Assembly: GCF_949987535.1 (NCBI RefSeq) | Contig: NC_080075.1 | Coordinates: 2,666,001-2,730,000 of the forward strand | Origin: Balaenoptera acutorostrata | Taxonomy: Eukaryota; Chordata; Mammalia; Artiodactyla; Balaenopteridae | Direction: 5' to 3' | DNA: 64,000 bases | Shown here: one piece after another, positions 1-10,714 of the stretch | Layout: each line of letters begins with the position of its first letter | How positions within the stretch are numbered: the stretch's first letter is position 1 | The notes under the pieces: generated by a model | Databases searched by the model: none | What the model was told of the DNA's origin: nothing | Seen by the model: the letters and a program-made list of their open reading frames with translations, nothing else | Made by a program: the position numbers and the translations under genes

Positions 1-247
1 GGAGCCTGCGATCCGCGCGGTCCTCCACGGGGGCGCGCCCGGCCCCCGCTCCGCGCCCCCGCGCGGGCCCAGTCCCGGGACCGCCGCGCAGGCCCGCCCA
101 GCCCGCCCGGCCCGGGGAGGGGACGAGCCGGAGGTGCCGGCGGCCGCGGGGCCAGGCCGCGAGGGGACCCGGCTCCCGGCCCCGGCGCGCCCCGCCCCGC
201 CAGCCCCGCGGCGCCGCAACTCCGAGAGCGGCCCAAGTTGGCGGCCC

Positions 248-312
248 CTGCCCCGGCCCCGGCCCCGGTCCCGGACCCCGGTCCCCGGCCCCCGGTCCCC
301 TCCCCGGCCCCG
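248..312 (-). repeat. GGGGCC-like G-rich tract just inside the predicted intron
   Basis: Read on the minus strand, this stretch is a run of G3-G5 blocks separated by one to three bases (ggggccgggg and ggaccgggg variants). It begins immediately after the GTAAGC donor. There are many more than four G-runs, so it meets the usual pattern for G-quadruplex formation in DNA or nascent RNA. It is an imperfect hexamer-like repeat rather than a clean array. Confidence 0.6.
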
Positions 313-317
313 CTTAC

Positions 318-600
318 CTCGCGCGCCGCCCGCCGAGGCCGGGGCAGCGGCGCGGGTCCCGGGCGGCGGCCGCGCAGCGCCCGCCCAGGCGCCGCTCTTT
401 GTCTGCGCCCCTCGCTCCTCCCGCCGCTCGGCGGACGCTCAGGCCCGGGCGGACCCCGCGGGCCCGGCCGACCCCAGCCGCCGAGCCCCGCGCCCGCCGG
501 CCCGCTCTGCTCCGGCCTCCGCTCCCGCCGCGGCGCCCCCGCCCCTCCCGGCAGCGCCCGCCGCGCGCCCTTCCTCCTCCGCCTCCTCCGCTCCGCCCCG
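318..600 (-). other. Candidate non-coding first exon (proximal), minus strand
   Basis: On the minus strand the sequence reads GAG|GTAAGC, with the intron starting at base 317. This is an almost perfect mammalian 5' splice site. The exon would extend rightward from 318. Its 5' end is not defined by the sequence and 600 is only a placeholder in front of the GC boxes. There is no ATG on the minus strand anywhere from 318 to about 860, so a first exon here would be entirely 5' UTR, with the start codon in an exon beyond the left edge. The context is the middle of a CpG island. The exon call is inferred from one splice signal plus that context. Confidence 0.5.
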
Positions 601-650
601 TGACGCCGCCGGGGCCGCCCAGGCCCGCGCGCCCGCCGCCCGGGACCCAC

Positions 651-860
651 CTGGGCGCGCACGGCGGTCGGGCTCGGGCGGCGCCGGAACCGGCGCGGGG
701 CGCGGGGCTCGCGGCTCGGCCGGGTGCGCAGCCCGGCCCGGGGGACCCTGCGCGGGGCCGGGCCGGGCGCCGAGGGGAGGGGAGGGGAGGCCCCGCTCCG
801 ACCCTGCGCGCTGGGGGAGCGAATAGGAGGACGGGAGAGGCGAGCAAGGCAGTAACTTCG
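651..860 (-). other. Candidate alternative first exon (distal), minus strand
   Basis: A second minus-strand donor, CAG|GTGGGT, has its intron beginning at base 650 and its exon extending right from 651. It matches the donor consensus less well than the one at 317 but sits in the same CpG island. Two donors about 330 bases apart suggest alternative first exons, or one long first exon with alternative donor use. No minus-strand ATG occurs in this interval before base 862, so this exon would also be untranslated. The right boundary is a guess at the edge of the GC-rich core. Confidence 0.35.
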
Positions 861-1000
861 GCATCGAAGGACCGGCGGGTGGTCTTTCCATTCTCTTTTT
901 GTTTGATTTTCTTATCAGGACGCCCTGGGGCTCGGCCACCGCCCCCCTCCCGGAAGCCTTCGCCTGGCACCCTCGGCGAGGCAGGCCTGCGGTCCATCAG

Positions 1001-3155
1001 AAAAGTGACTTAGAAAAATGTCACTTCCTCTCTGTAATTGCTTCTGGGCATTTTTATTTATTTGCCTTGTATCTATTTACTTTCCCAACCAGACACTTTT
1101 TGACTCTGTTATCGTCGGAAGCACTTCTTAAAATCAGGGGAGGAAACCCAAAGTGTGTGCCTGAGTTCCCTCGTGTCCAGCTCGAGCCCGCCCACCGGGC
1201 AGAATCCTGGAAGGAGTTGTAGGAATGTGGGCCCCAGAGGGAGTTGTCACTGGTAGTGGGACCCTCCGGTCACCTGGCCACATGCTTACCTGTAACCCCA
1301 GAGAAGGGGGAAAGACGCAAGTTTCCTTAAACAGGCACATGTATCCAGATGTCTGTCATCAATCCCCTCCCCATATGGCTTCCCAAAAGGAAATCCTAGT
1401 ACTCAAATGATTCTGATTTCCTGGTGGAATGGCCCGGATCCATGTTAATGAAATTCTTTCTTAGGCTCCAGGCTTCTTATTATATTAAAGCAATAATAGT
1501 TTACCCAAGGTGACAAGGCGTTGTCACTGAATGAATGGCTCATCCCCTGCCTTGTTCCCCAGCAGAAGTACCCAAGGAGGGTCCTTGGAGCCAGTATAAC
1601 TTTGAAGTCGCAGTTGAGTGGTTGAGTCTCTGCTTCTTCAACTCCGGAACAAGTGTTTCTGAACCTGTCTAAAATCTATCACATGGGGAGATAATATTTA
1701 CCTCGCTCCCCTGTAAGTCCCTGGCGTGCTTCCTGGCAGTAGGAAGCACTCAGTGGTCAGTGGCTGGAGGGGATACAGTGCACTGAGCCAGGATGGGTCC
1801 AAAGTCAGGGAGCTGGACAGCCATCTGCTCTATGGTGTTGAGAAAGAAGCTCCCTCGGTCCATTGTTTCGTGAAAACTTTGTCTTCCTAATGAGGAAAGC
1901 AGAATTATAGTAAATGGTCTGGCCCAATTTTAAATTAGTTTACTCAAAATGGGTATAACAACATTGACCCAATTTTTTACTGCTTGTCTGTTTTGTAACC
2001 TTCGCTGAATCAGGAGTTGAACTCCTCATCCTTCTCTGATTCTTTGTAAAGTCACCAAGGACATTATCTAAAACCCAATGTCTCTTTCCCGGTCTTTATC
2101 CCATGCAGTTTTCCGAAGCACATGGCATTTGTGCTATTTCCTGAAATGCGGTTGTCTGTTCGAGTATGTAACACAGCTACCTTTCTGACCTGCCCACGTC
2201 TGTCCTCGTCGGGCATGCTGTCCTCCCAAACTCTGAAAGTCATATTCCCAAAGCACACTTTGGCCCTTTGTTTTTCTTCTGATAAGTGCCTTTTTTTTAA
2301 AGAGAGTTGATCATGTTTTGTACGTTTCCAGTCTGACGTTCAGTGATGAACTCCCAGATCTGCAGCCTTAGAGAGCTTCCTGCTCATCTGCAGCCCCTCT
2401 GGGCGGCTTCTCAGCTCTTCAACATCACCAGGTTCAGAAGGAAACTTATCTCCTTCCCAAGGGAGCTCTTCCTCCAATGACCTCAGACTTGGCCAAGAGA
2501 CCACCAGGCATCTCAGCTCCTGGGAGAAAGTCACTGCAATTCGACTTCTTCCTTCCTTCTCTCCAGGCTTGGCCTTGGCAGGAGGCAGAGTGGCCTCCTC
2601 AGCCTTTCCACTCCCAGACGCCCCATGAGAACAAATGGCCTGGGATGGGTCAATGGACCCCTCCCACTCAGGGCTCTGGAACTGGAGAGGGTACCAAAGG
2701 CCAGGGAGGAAGAGATGGAGTTTGCTTTTGCCCAAAGGATCCCAGAACTTCTACAGAGGCCATTAACCCTCCTGGTGTCCCCCCCTCTCCCAGCTCCTCC
2801 AGCCCCGCCCTCTGCGAACTACCTGATTTCCTTCAGTAAGTCCCTGTTCTGCTTAAGATAGCCAGAGGTACTCTCCCTTCTTGCAACCAAAACCCCCGAA
2901 TGATGCAAACGCTAGGATTTTGGAAACAGATGAGGAGGGAGCTTAGAATCCTGAGGACAGAGAGGGAGAAAGTGGGAGGACTCCAGGAGGACAGAAGATA
3001 CTCCATTTAGAAGGGAGCAAAGGATGCCTGCAGAGGATCCTGAGGAGATAAGACCAGGAGATACAGGAATTAAGTGTGGACGTCATCATGGTGGCGGGAT
3101 GACTCATTTGGTGCCCGTACCAAAGAACGCCGAGGGGTAAGGAAGAAAGAGCGGT
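1001..3155. other. Unique non-coding DNA right of the island
   Basis: No exon, RNA gene or recent transposon was recognised. A weak MIR relic lies at about 1600-1762. Short open frames here (for example 2340-2735 minus and 2477-2839 plus) lack recognisable protein motifs and have no matching splice context. Confidence 0.5.
1600..1762 (+). repeat. MIR SINE relic
   Basis: Diverged MIR-like order: a cytosine-rich 'tgcttcttcaac' region, then 'ggggagataatatttacct', then a 3' part ending near 'ggcagtaggaagcactcag'. It resembles the MIR core and 3' end but is heavily mutated. Confidence 0.35.
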
Positions 3156-3160
3156 CAGAC

Positions 3161-3571
3161 GTTTGCAACACTTAAAAAAATAAAAGATAAAAATGTAAAA
3201 ATAAATTTTAAGAAAGTCTGCAACACTTAGAAAGGTAATAACTCAAACTTGGGTGGAGTGACTGGTTGGAGGAGGGATAAACTGGGAGATTGGGATTAAC
3301 GTATACACATCACTATATATAAAATAGATAACCGACAGGGACCTGCTGCAGAGCACTGGGCACTCTACTCAGTATTCTGTGATGACCTATATGGGAAAAG
3401 AATCTGAAAAGGAATGGATATAGGTATTTGTATGACTGTATCACTTTGCTGTACACCTGAAACTAACACAACGCTGTAAATCAACTATACTCCAATATAA
3501 AATAAAAATTTTTTTTAAAAAGTTTGCGACACTTAGAAAGGTAGTAACTCAAACTGGGGTGGAGCGAACCA
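3161..3571 (+). mobile_element. L1 3' UTR insertion between long direct duplications
   Basis: Bases 3266-3521 are an L1 3' end in plus orientation. They contain 'gggagattgggatt', 'ctgtacacctgaaactaac' and 'caactatactccaatata', followed by an A/T-rich tail. The same flank occurs on both sides: 3216-3265 and 3522-3571 share 'tgc(a/g)acacttagaaagg' and the following ~30 bases. A third, shorter copy (gtttgcaacactta, 3161-3174) precedes an A-rich tract at 3173-3215. So there are three copies of one short target separated by an A-rich tail and then an L1 3' end. The L1 carries no ORF sequence. Confidence 0.75.
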
Positions 3572-3742
3572 GTCTAGGACAAGTTGAGAGGAAAAGCCCA
3601 AAAGGAATGGGCATTCCTGGATATGGGGGCGGAGAAGAACGGGCATCCAGTGTCACCTACAGGTTTGGATGTGGGTAGCTTCAAAGAGGATGGTGCCCAT
3701 ATCAGAAATAGAAAAGTTGGGTAAATTGGTTTGTGCGAGATA

Positions 3743-4121
3743 AACAGTTCTGTTTTGTATTTTGTTTTTAAAACTAATTCTCTGTTTACTGCCATTTTTG
3801 CTACGATTGGTATCTTTATTTATTTTTATTTTATTTTTTGGCTGTGTTGGGTCTTCGTTTCTGCGCGAGGGCTTTCTCCAGTTGCGGCAAGCGGGGGCCA
3901 CTCTTCATCGCGGTGCGCGGGCCTCTCACTATCGCGGCCTCTCTTGTTGCGGAGCACAGGCTCCAGACGCGCAGGCTCAGCAATTGTGGCTCACTGGCTT
4001 AGTTGCTCCGCGGCATGTGGGACCTTCCCAGACCAGGGCTCGAACCCGTGTCCCCTGCATTGGCAGGCAGATTCTCAACCACTGCGCCACCAGGGAAGCC
4101 CCCAACAGTTCTGTTTTTGTA
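3743..4121 (-). mobile_element. CHR-type tRNA SINE with extra 3' segment
   Basis: The SINE body (3840-4103, minus strand) has the tRNA-derived head 'cttccctggtggcgcagtgg', the B-box-like 'gggttcgagccctgg', and an A/T-rich tail at 3815-3839. The flanking duplication is aacagttctgttttgta (3743-3759), repeated with one extra T at 4104-4121. Between the SINE tail and the left duplication lies a second A-rich tail (3760-3770 on the plus strand as ttttgttttta) and 44 bases of non-SINE sequence (3771-3814). That arrangement is what a 3' read-through transcript would leave. Confidence 0.85.
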
Positions 4122-5474
4122 CGTTCAGTTACATTGAATGAATCTTTATTGCTGACGAACTACACAGAGAGTGCGCTACAGGAAGCCAGAAATGAGCAAG
4201 TCACGGTTCCTGCCCTCAAGTGACTTTTTGCTAGAAAACTAGCTATGAGTGCTGTATGTACTCCACTGGCGTAATGAGCTTTATTGCTCTTTGTGTCATG
4301 TCTCAGCTCGGACGTAAACAGCCTGAGGGCAGGACCACTTCTGATTTTCCTCTGTGACTCCAGTGCCTTTTCCTCTGTCCCCGGATGATGGACGGAAACG
4401 CCAAACCTTTATGAGTTCGCCAAAGAGAACAGAGGGCTGTGTTAGCAAGGAGGCCTTGAAAGAGGCCTTTATGAACTCACTGTAAGAATTTCAAAGCAAA
4501 TGCTGGTGGACTTGCAGATTTCAGCGTTTCATTTTATCCACATTCTGCCTACAAGGAGAAGGGACAGAAAGATGGCATGATAATTTCTTACCAAAACTCC
4601 AGAGTACCTCCCCATTACCTCTTCATCCATCTCTCAGGGACTGACAGGATTTTTTTTTTTTTTAAAGCCGCCCATACAAAGAGTAAAGTTCATACAAAAC
4701 AAAAAAAGTAAGATACTGTCCACATCTGATCAATACAATTCTCCTGCTTCTAGCTCTGAATAATGATCTGGATTTCAGGAAACAGCTATGTGTTACCTAA
4801 TTGTTTAAAGAAAAACAGATGAGGTAACACCATAAAGTCAAGTGCAATTTAGTGTAAAAGGAAAATTGGAGGAAAGTTAGCGTGCTATGCAATCTTTAGT
4901 ATGTGTTTTGTCAAGGAATACTTCCTGTGGTTATAGATACACACGTCAGAACTTTAAAACTTGAAGCCTGCTTGCTCTGAAATAGAAAAACGATCAAACT
5001 TTAAATTGTTTTTGATTATTAGCAGCAGGGTGAATTAATTTCAGATAGGAAAAATCTTAAGAGGAGCTCCAAAACTTTAGAAAAGCTAAGAGGATTTTAC
5101 TCACATTTCCATTTTGAAATCTGCCTTTAGGTGAACATCACCAATGAAACATTTCTGCGAGATACAATAAACCCTCAGTTAATCAGGCTGCCTCAGAAAT
5201 GGGCTATTCTGCTAAATCAAATTTTCATTTTGGGTAAGGATTAACCAGAAAGCCCCTTTAGCTGGAACATAAGTTAAAATCTTAAAAATATATATTGCAA
5301 ATTGCTATCTTACCTTAAAAAATGTAATATAGTAAGTGAAATGAACCTTTTTGATGTTGGGGTACCATAATGCCTCAGAGTCACCATTCTGAACACAAAT
5401 CCTCATTTTATGGTGCTAAGATTGGGTGGAGTGTGCACTAAGTCAAGGCCATGCACTAAAATTGTTTTTTAAAC
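4122..5474. other. Unique AT-rich DNA
   Basis: No gene or dated repeat was recognised. There is a T-run at 4651-4664 without a recognisable element attached. The interval 4680-5460 is AT-rich and free of obvious transposons. It could hold conserved non-coding sequence, but a single genome cannot show that. Confidence 0.45.
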
Positions 5475-5887
5475 AGTTAATAGTACTTCCCTGGTGGCAC
5501 AGTGGTTGAGAATCCACCTGCCAGACACGGGTTCGAGCCCTGGTCCGGGAAGATCCCACATGCCGCAGAGCAACTAAGCCCGTGTGCCACAACTACCGAG
5601 CCTGCGCTCTAGAGCCCACGAGCCACAACTACTGAGCCCACGTGCCACAACTACTGAACCCACATGCCACAACTACTGAGCCCATGTGCCACAACTACTG
5701 AAGCTCGCGCGCCTAGAACCTGTGCTCAGCAACAAGAGAAGCCACCGCAATGAGAAGCCCGCGCACCGCAACGAAGAGTAGCCCCCGCTCACCGCAACTA
5801 GAGAAAGCCCATGCACAGCAACGAAGACCCAATGCAGCCAAAAAAAAGTTTTTAATAAATAAATAAATAAAAAATAAAAAGTTAATA
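5475..5887 (+). mobile_element. CHR-type SINE with internal 22-bp repeats
   Basis: A plus-strand SINE starts near 5483 with 'acttccctggtggc' and ends in an (aaat)n tail. Short flanking duplication agttaata occurs at 5475-5482 and 5880-5887. The middle of the element carries four tandem copies of a ~22-base unit built on 'gccacaactactga' (about 5620-5705). Unit number varies between copies in this window. Confidence 0.85.
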
Positions 5888-6639
5888 AAGCATATCTGTT
5901 TTTCTGAATTTACTACTTGTTTTTTCCCTAAAAGTGGAGTACTGAGCAGGGAGACGTACAGTTAGTGAAGGTTCCCGTTATGTAAAGTCTAGTTATTCAA
6001 TGTCTTACAGGCACATTTTAAAAGGGAAAATTTCTAGAATATAAAGCAATTCTCAAGTAGAGGACTGGTGGATAGAATGTTGCTTTCATTAATCACACTC
6101 TTCGCTAAAGCACAAAGAAGTTAATGCAACAGTATGTTCTAGAAACGCCGTGATCTGATAGCTCTTTCATTTCGCTGTTTGTGGTGTGCTGCTCGGAACA
6201 GCTCTCTCTATTCAGCGAATTTGGTGGGAAATTTTAAACTGGAAACTGGCTGTGGGTGAGGAATAATCCTGAGCGGTTTACACCTGGTGGTCTGGGACAC
6301 CCTCCCTTCCAAACAGTGTCTTCCACTCATTGGTCAGTAAACCCTGTCTCTCCTTGGAATCCCTCTCACTCCCCACACTCCTGCTGGGGTACTTAGCCCC
6401 AAATGCCTCGATTTAGTCATTTACGTCTAAGTGATACTGAAAGACCACAAGCTGACTCAGAGCAGGAATGATTTCTTTGAATTCTCCAGAGTACCTCATA
6501 CAAAGTTGGGAGTTAATAAAGGTTTTCTGAAGGGATGCTGTGGGATTAAATTAAACTCTTTGGAAATAGTATTTTTTAAATGCAGTATATGTTCGGCTAT
6601 TTATATTGTAAGTTATTATTAATGCTATAGTTACTCATT
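5888..6639. other. Unique DNA
   Basis: No gene, RNA gene or recognisable repeat was seen in this stretch. The open frame at 6431-6622 has no recognisable motif. Confidence 0.4.
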
Positions 6640-6785
6640 CACTGTGTTCTTACCACTTGCCAAGTGCTTTGTCTGCTCCTCACAACACACCGAGGGAAGC
6701 CCAGTGGTCCCCATTTTAGAGATGAGGCTTAAAAAGCTTCAAAACCTTGTCTAAGTTCACAAAGCTAACAGGTGGTTGTGAATTT
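6640..6785 (-). repeat. MIR SINE relic
   Basis: Reverse-orientation MIR: 'cctcacaacacaccgaggg', 'ccccattttagagatgagg' and 'cacaaagctaacaggtgg' appear in the expected order. Confidence 0.6.
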
Positions 6786-6899
6786 TTTTTTCATGGTCTC
6801 TCATACAAATATTGGTTCACAAGGTGCCTGAGAAATACAACTAAGATAAATAAATAGCACTTATTTTAATTACCCATTATATCACTTTCATGCTATATT

Positions 6900-8010
6900 C
6901 TTTTTTTCTCCATGACTTATTTATTTTATATTTATACTTTTATGTTTTATGACCCCCTTCACCTGTTTTGTCCACCCTCACCCCTACCTCTGGCAACCAC
7001 CAATCTGTTCTCTGCGTCTGTGAGCTTGCAGGGGGCAGGGGTGGTTTTTCGGGGTTTTTTTGTTTTTGTTTTTTTTTTAGATTCCACATATAAATGAGAT
7101 CATATAGTATTTGTCTTTCCCTGTCTAACTTATTTCACTAAAAATAGTATCTCAGGGTCCATCCATGTTGTTGCTAATGACAATATTTACTTCTTTCCCC
7201 TGACTATTAACTATAATATTCCATTGTGTGTGTGTTTTCTTTATCCAATTCTTTATCCATTCATCCATCCCTGGACGCTCAGGTCGTTTCCATGTCTTGG
7301 CTGCTATGAATAATGCTGCAATGAACATGGGGGTGCAGATATCTCTTTGAGATAGTGATTTCATCTCCTTCAAGTATGTAGCCAGAGGTGGGATTGCCAG
7401 ATCACATGGTAGTTCTATTTTTTTAATTTTTGAGGACCCTCCATTCTGTTCTCCATAGTAGCTGTAACAATTTGCATTCCCACCAGCAGTGCACAAAGGT
7501 TCCCTTTTATCCACATCCTTGCCAACACTGGTTATTTCTTGCCTTTTTGATATAGCCATTCTGACAGGTGTGAGGTGATATCTCATTTTGATTTGCATTT
7601 CCCTGATGATCAGCGATGTTGAGCACTTTCTCATGTGCTTGTTGGCCATCTGTATGTTTTCTTTGGAAAAATGTCTATTCGGTTCTTCTGACCATTTTTA
7701 AATTAGATTGGTTTTTTGCTATTGAGTTGTATGAGTTCTTTATATATTTTGGATACTAAACTCTTATCAGATATACGATTTGCAAACATTTTCTCCCACT
7801 TTGTATGTTGCCTTTTCATTTTGTTGATGGTTTCCTTTGATGTGCAGAAGCTTTTTAGTTTGATGTAGCCCCACTTGTTTACTTTTGCTTTTGTTGCCTT
7901 TGCTTTTGGTGTCAAAATCAAAAAGTCTTCGAGACCTATGTCAAGGAGCTTATGGCCTATGTTTTCTTCTAGGAGTTTTATGGTTTCAGGTCTTACACCC
8001 AAGTCTTCTG
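6900..8010 (-). mobile_element. Older L1M fragment (ORF2 3' part and 3' UTR)
   Basis: Minus-strand L1 with its 3' end near 6900 and truncation near 8010. Translation in broken frames gives the C-terminal L1 ORF2 signatures: [22 protein letters not shown] and, upstream, [14 protein letters not shown] (7152-7649 and 7703-8032). The canonical C-terminal region is interrupted by frame changes and stops. Divergence is clearly greater than in the L1s at 10.7 and 12.1 kb. A T/G-rich run at about 7050-7080 sits in its 3' UTR. Confidence 0.85.
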
Positions 8011-8253
8011 TCCTTGGCTTGCAGATAACCACCTTCTCGCTGTATCCTCAGCTGGCCTTTTCTCTGTGTGTGCATCCCTGGTGTCTCTGCCTCTTCTATT
8101 AAGGACACCAGTCATGTAGGATTAGGACTCCACTCTTACAACCTCATTTAACCTTAATTATTACTTTAAAGACCCTATCTCCAAATACAGGCACATTGGG
8201 GCATAGGACGTCAACATAGAAATTGAGGGGGGTGATGCAATTTAGTCTATAAC
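8011..8253 (-). mobile_element. MLT1-type LTR fragment (ERVL-MaLR)
   Basis: The 5' part of an MLT1 LTR, reversed: 'gacaccagtcatgtagg', 'aagaccctatctccaaata' and 'tttagtctataacacc' occur in order. It stops exactly where the L1M begins (about 8010), and I could not find the rest of the LTR on the far side of the L1. The junction is therefore probably a rearrangement rather than a clean insertion. No retroviral coding sequence is present. Confidence 0.7.
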
Positions 8254-10714
8254 ACCTACCAAATAAATCACTTGCACTCAAATCATTATCTCAGGATGTG
8301 ACCCCAAATTAAAACAGCCATATACCAACTTGCCTCAGACCTTGAAAAAAGCTGTTATAAAGGACAGACACACACACACATACACACACCTGGTTCGACA
8401 AAGCGGGGGTTCTTGACATCAGAGAGTGCACTGACCATCACAAGCAGTTTCCTGGCAGGCTTGGATTGTGTAATCCAAGAATAAAAGTTGGGGTGGGTGG
8501 TACTCCTTAAAAAGATGAGCCTATAGGTTCATTTTGCTTTTTCTGCACCAGTTACTTTCTGTTTACCATTGTTCTGCACAAAGGCAGGTTGGGCGCACAG
8601 CTACCCTGATGGATGGGAGGAGATTCAGGAGACAGATCTCCCAGGGGATTTCCATCTCAGGAAGGTGTCATGTGATGTGTTTTCTGGGCACAGGAACACA
8701 TGTCTAAAGCAGTTCCGTGGTAGACCTTTCAGGGTCCTCCTGACATGACCCCCTTTGAGACCGAGGCCCACCTTCAGCCGAGAGTCACTGCGGTGGGTCC
8801 CTGACCAGTGCGCTCTCCCCACCTGCGGTCTGAGCAAACCTCACCTCGTGCACTCACGTGCATTAACTGCTATTTTTCAAGTCCATGCAGCTGCCATGGT
8901 GAGGACTAAAACACGAATTCGTGTTGTGATATTACTGAATTCACTGTAGCTTTTAGTCCTGTGACTGTCTAACCAAAGGATATTTAAACTACTATCACTA
9001 ACATGAGAAGATATTTGAAAAAAACATGTGTTTGTGTAAAAAGGGATCGTCCTGCTCAAAATTTTGGAGTCACTGTTCTAATCTGTAACAGAGAGAGATT
9101 TCTGACTCAGCCGAAGCTCCGTGGACAGGGTCTAAGGAGAGAGTCTGTAATCGGCTTCCTATCCACAGCCCCTCAGCCCCTGAATAGTTCCCTCCTGGAT
9201 TGCCAGGCCCACACTTCTTTGCTCTAGCCACCCTCATCCTCTGCTTCCTGTCTCTTGCTCTCTTCCGCTACCTGTATTTTTAATTCTCTTCAGGTAGGCG
9301 TTCCCTCCGCACCTTGATCAGCGCTTTCTGTGTTCTTCAATTCCTTCTTTGAGTCACCATCCGCCAGTATCCCCATCAGGTTTGAAGAACTTGCCCAAAT
9401 GCAGAGACGGAGAATTAGACTAGAGAAGGTGAACTCGGGTATATATCCATCCTCGAAGGTCGGCTGCGCCCGGTGTAGCAGACACAGCTGGTGTCCAGCC
9501 GCGCCCCTGGAACCCACCCTTTCCCCGCCCGTGGGTCCAGCTTCCACCGCCAGGGATACAGTGCCCCAGGCTCTCTCTGGCTCAGTGTCTGTTCCCCTCA
9601 AGCGCAGGGCAGAGGTGTGAGGGCAGGAGCACCTCCCAGAGTCCTCCCAGCCACTGACTGCTGGGAACTGCTTGGCAAACATGCCAGCTCCCTCCTCCCT
9701 CGGGTGGCATCGCTGGGGTGTGTGCCCCACTGGCTCGCAGAGTTCCCCGTGCGATGATCGTCCAGGTGTCTGCAGGAGTAACTTGCTTCGTAAAAAGCCT
9801 TACGTCACCCTCCTTCCTTCTCCTGCTCCCCCCGATGATGTTTCCTGGGCTCCCCTCCCAAATAACCTTGTGCTCTAGTCCTAGTCTCAGAGATTGCTTA
9901 TGGGGAACTCCAAATTAAGATGCCCTGGGAAGTTCTTTGGCCTGATACCTTTTGAACGACCTATTTCTAGATGAAAGAAAAGGGTATTTGGCGGTGGTCT
10001 AGTACTGCTTGGATTTATAATTCCATTACCTGGATGGGCACTTAAATAGTTGTGACACAGGTAAGCCACTTAACTTCTTCATGCCTTGGTTTCCATATGG
10101 CAGAATAAGGGTCTGAACTGTAGAAGTGATTTTCAAAGTGTGGAATTCCCCTGAAGGATTTTAAAGATTCTCCAGAGCTCCAGACAACAGTAAAATCTGA
10201 AAAGGAAAGACTCCCATAGAGTTATTCGAATTAAATTGCAACAATTCAGGGCAAGGGGAAGAACGTGCTATTGGGTATCAGGAGATGATTATAGGTCTCA
10301 TCCTGCAAACAGAGGGACTAACAATCTTCATTCCAGACCATCCTTTCAAAGATGTTGTACAGCAAAGAGCCTTGGGAAATACAGGTAGTATCTTCCAATG
10401 GGCCAGGGCAGGCTTGTTTACTGTCCAGTATAATAAAGATCATGTTTCCCTCCAGTGCAGTGGTTGAGCAAATTTGATTGCTTGCTGCCCATTATAAGAA
10501 GCTCAGGTTCCCTGAGCTCTAGGTTTTTCAGCACTGATGTAAACCCACCACATGCACAGCGTCTACTGGGCCACTCTGTGTCACCCCCTTGAGACTGGAG
10601 GCTGGGGGAACCAAGGCAGACACGAAGCTCATGCCATTTGCTGTCTGGGAACACTAAGCCCTTTGTCTCTGACCCAAGCATCTCGTGTCTTCTGGCGGCG
10701 TTCATGAGGCTATG
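8254..10714. other. Unique DNA
   Basis: No exon or recent repeat was recognised. A short (CA)n run lies at about 8367-8390. Overlapping open frames at 9290-9757 on both strands have no family signature and look like chance frames in GC-rich sequence. Confidence 0.45.

Larger units (their letters stand above)
1..1000. promoter_or_regulatory. CpG island promoter at the left edge
   Basis: The first 830 bases are extremely GC-rich and dense in CpG, grading off by about base 1000 into ordinary sequence. GC boxes of the form ccgcccc occur near 190-200 and 590-600. A TGACG half-site lies at 601-605. No TATA box is visible. This is the look of a vertebrate CpG-island promoter. The only splice signals I trust here are on the minus strand (donors at 312-317 and 645-650), so the main gene probably runs leftward out of the window. 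Divergent transcription to the right is possible, but nothing to the right supports a gene. I do not recognise the gene. The long reading frames through this island on both strands reflect the scarcity of stop codons in GC-rich DNA and are not proposed as proteins. Confidence 0.85.

Noticed and set aside
248..312. C9orf72 locus suggested by the GGGGCC-like tract
   Set aside because: Flanking sequence does not resemble the C9orf72 exon 1 region; only the repeat type is similar.
134..1013. Overlapping 120-230 codon frames on both strands of the CpG island
   Set aside because: Pro/Ala/Arg/Gly-rich translations expected where GC-rich DNA lacks stop codons. No domain, no supporting splice frame, mutually overlapping.
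3731..4223. 136-153 codon frames
   Set aside because: Translation of a reversed CHR SINE; similar peptides recur at 14.3-14.9 and 39.2-39.5 kb for the same reason.
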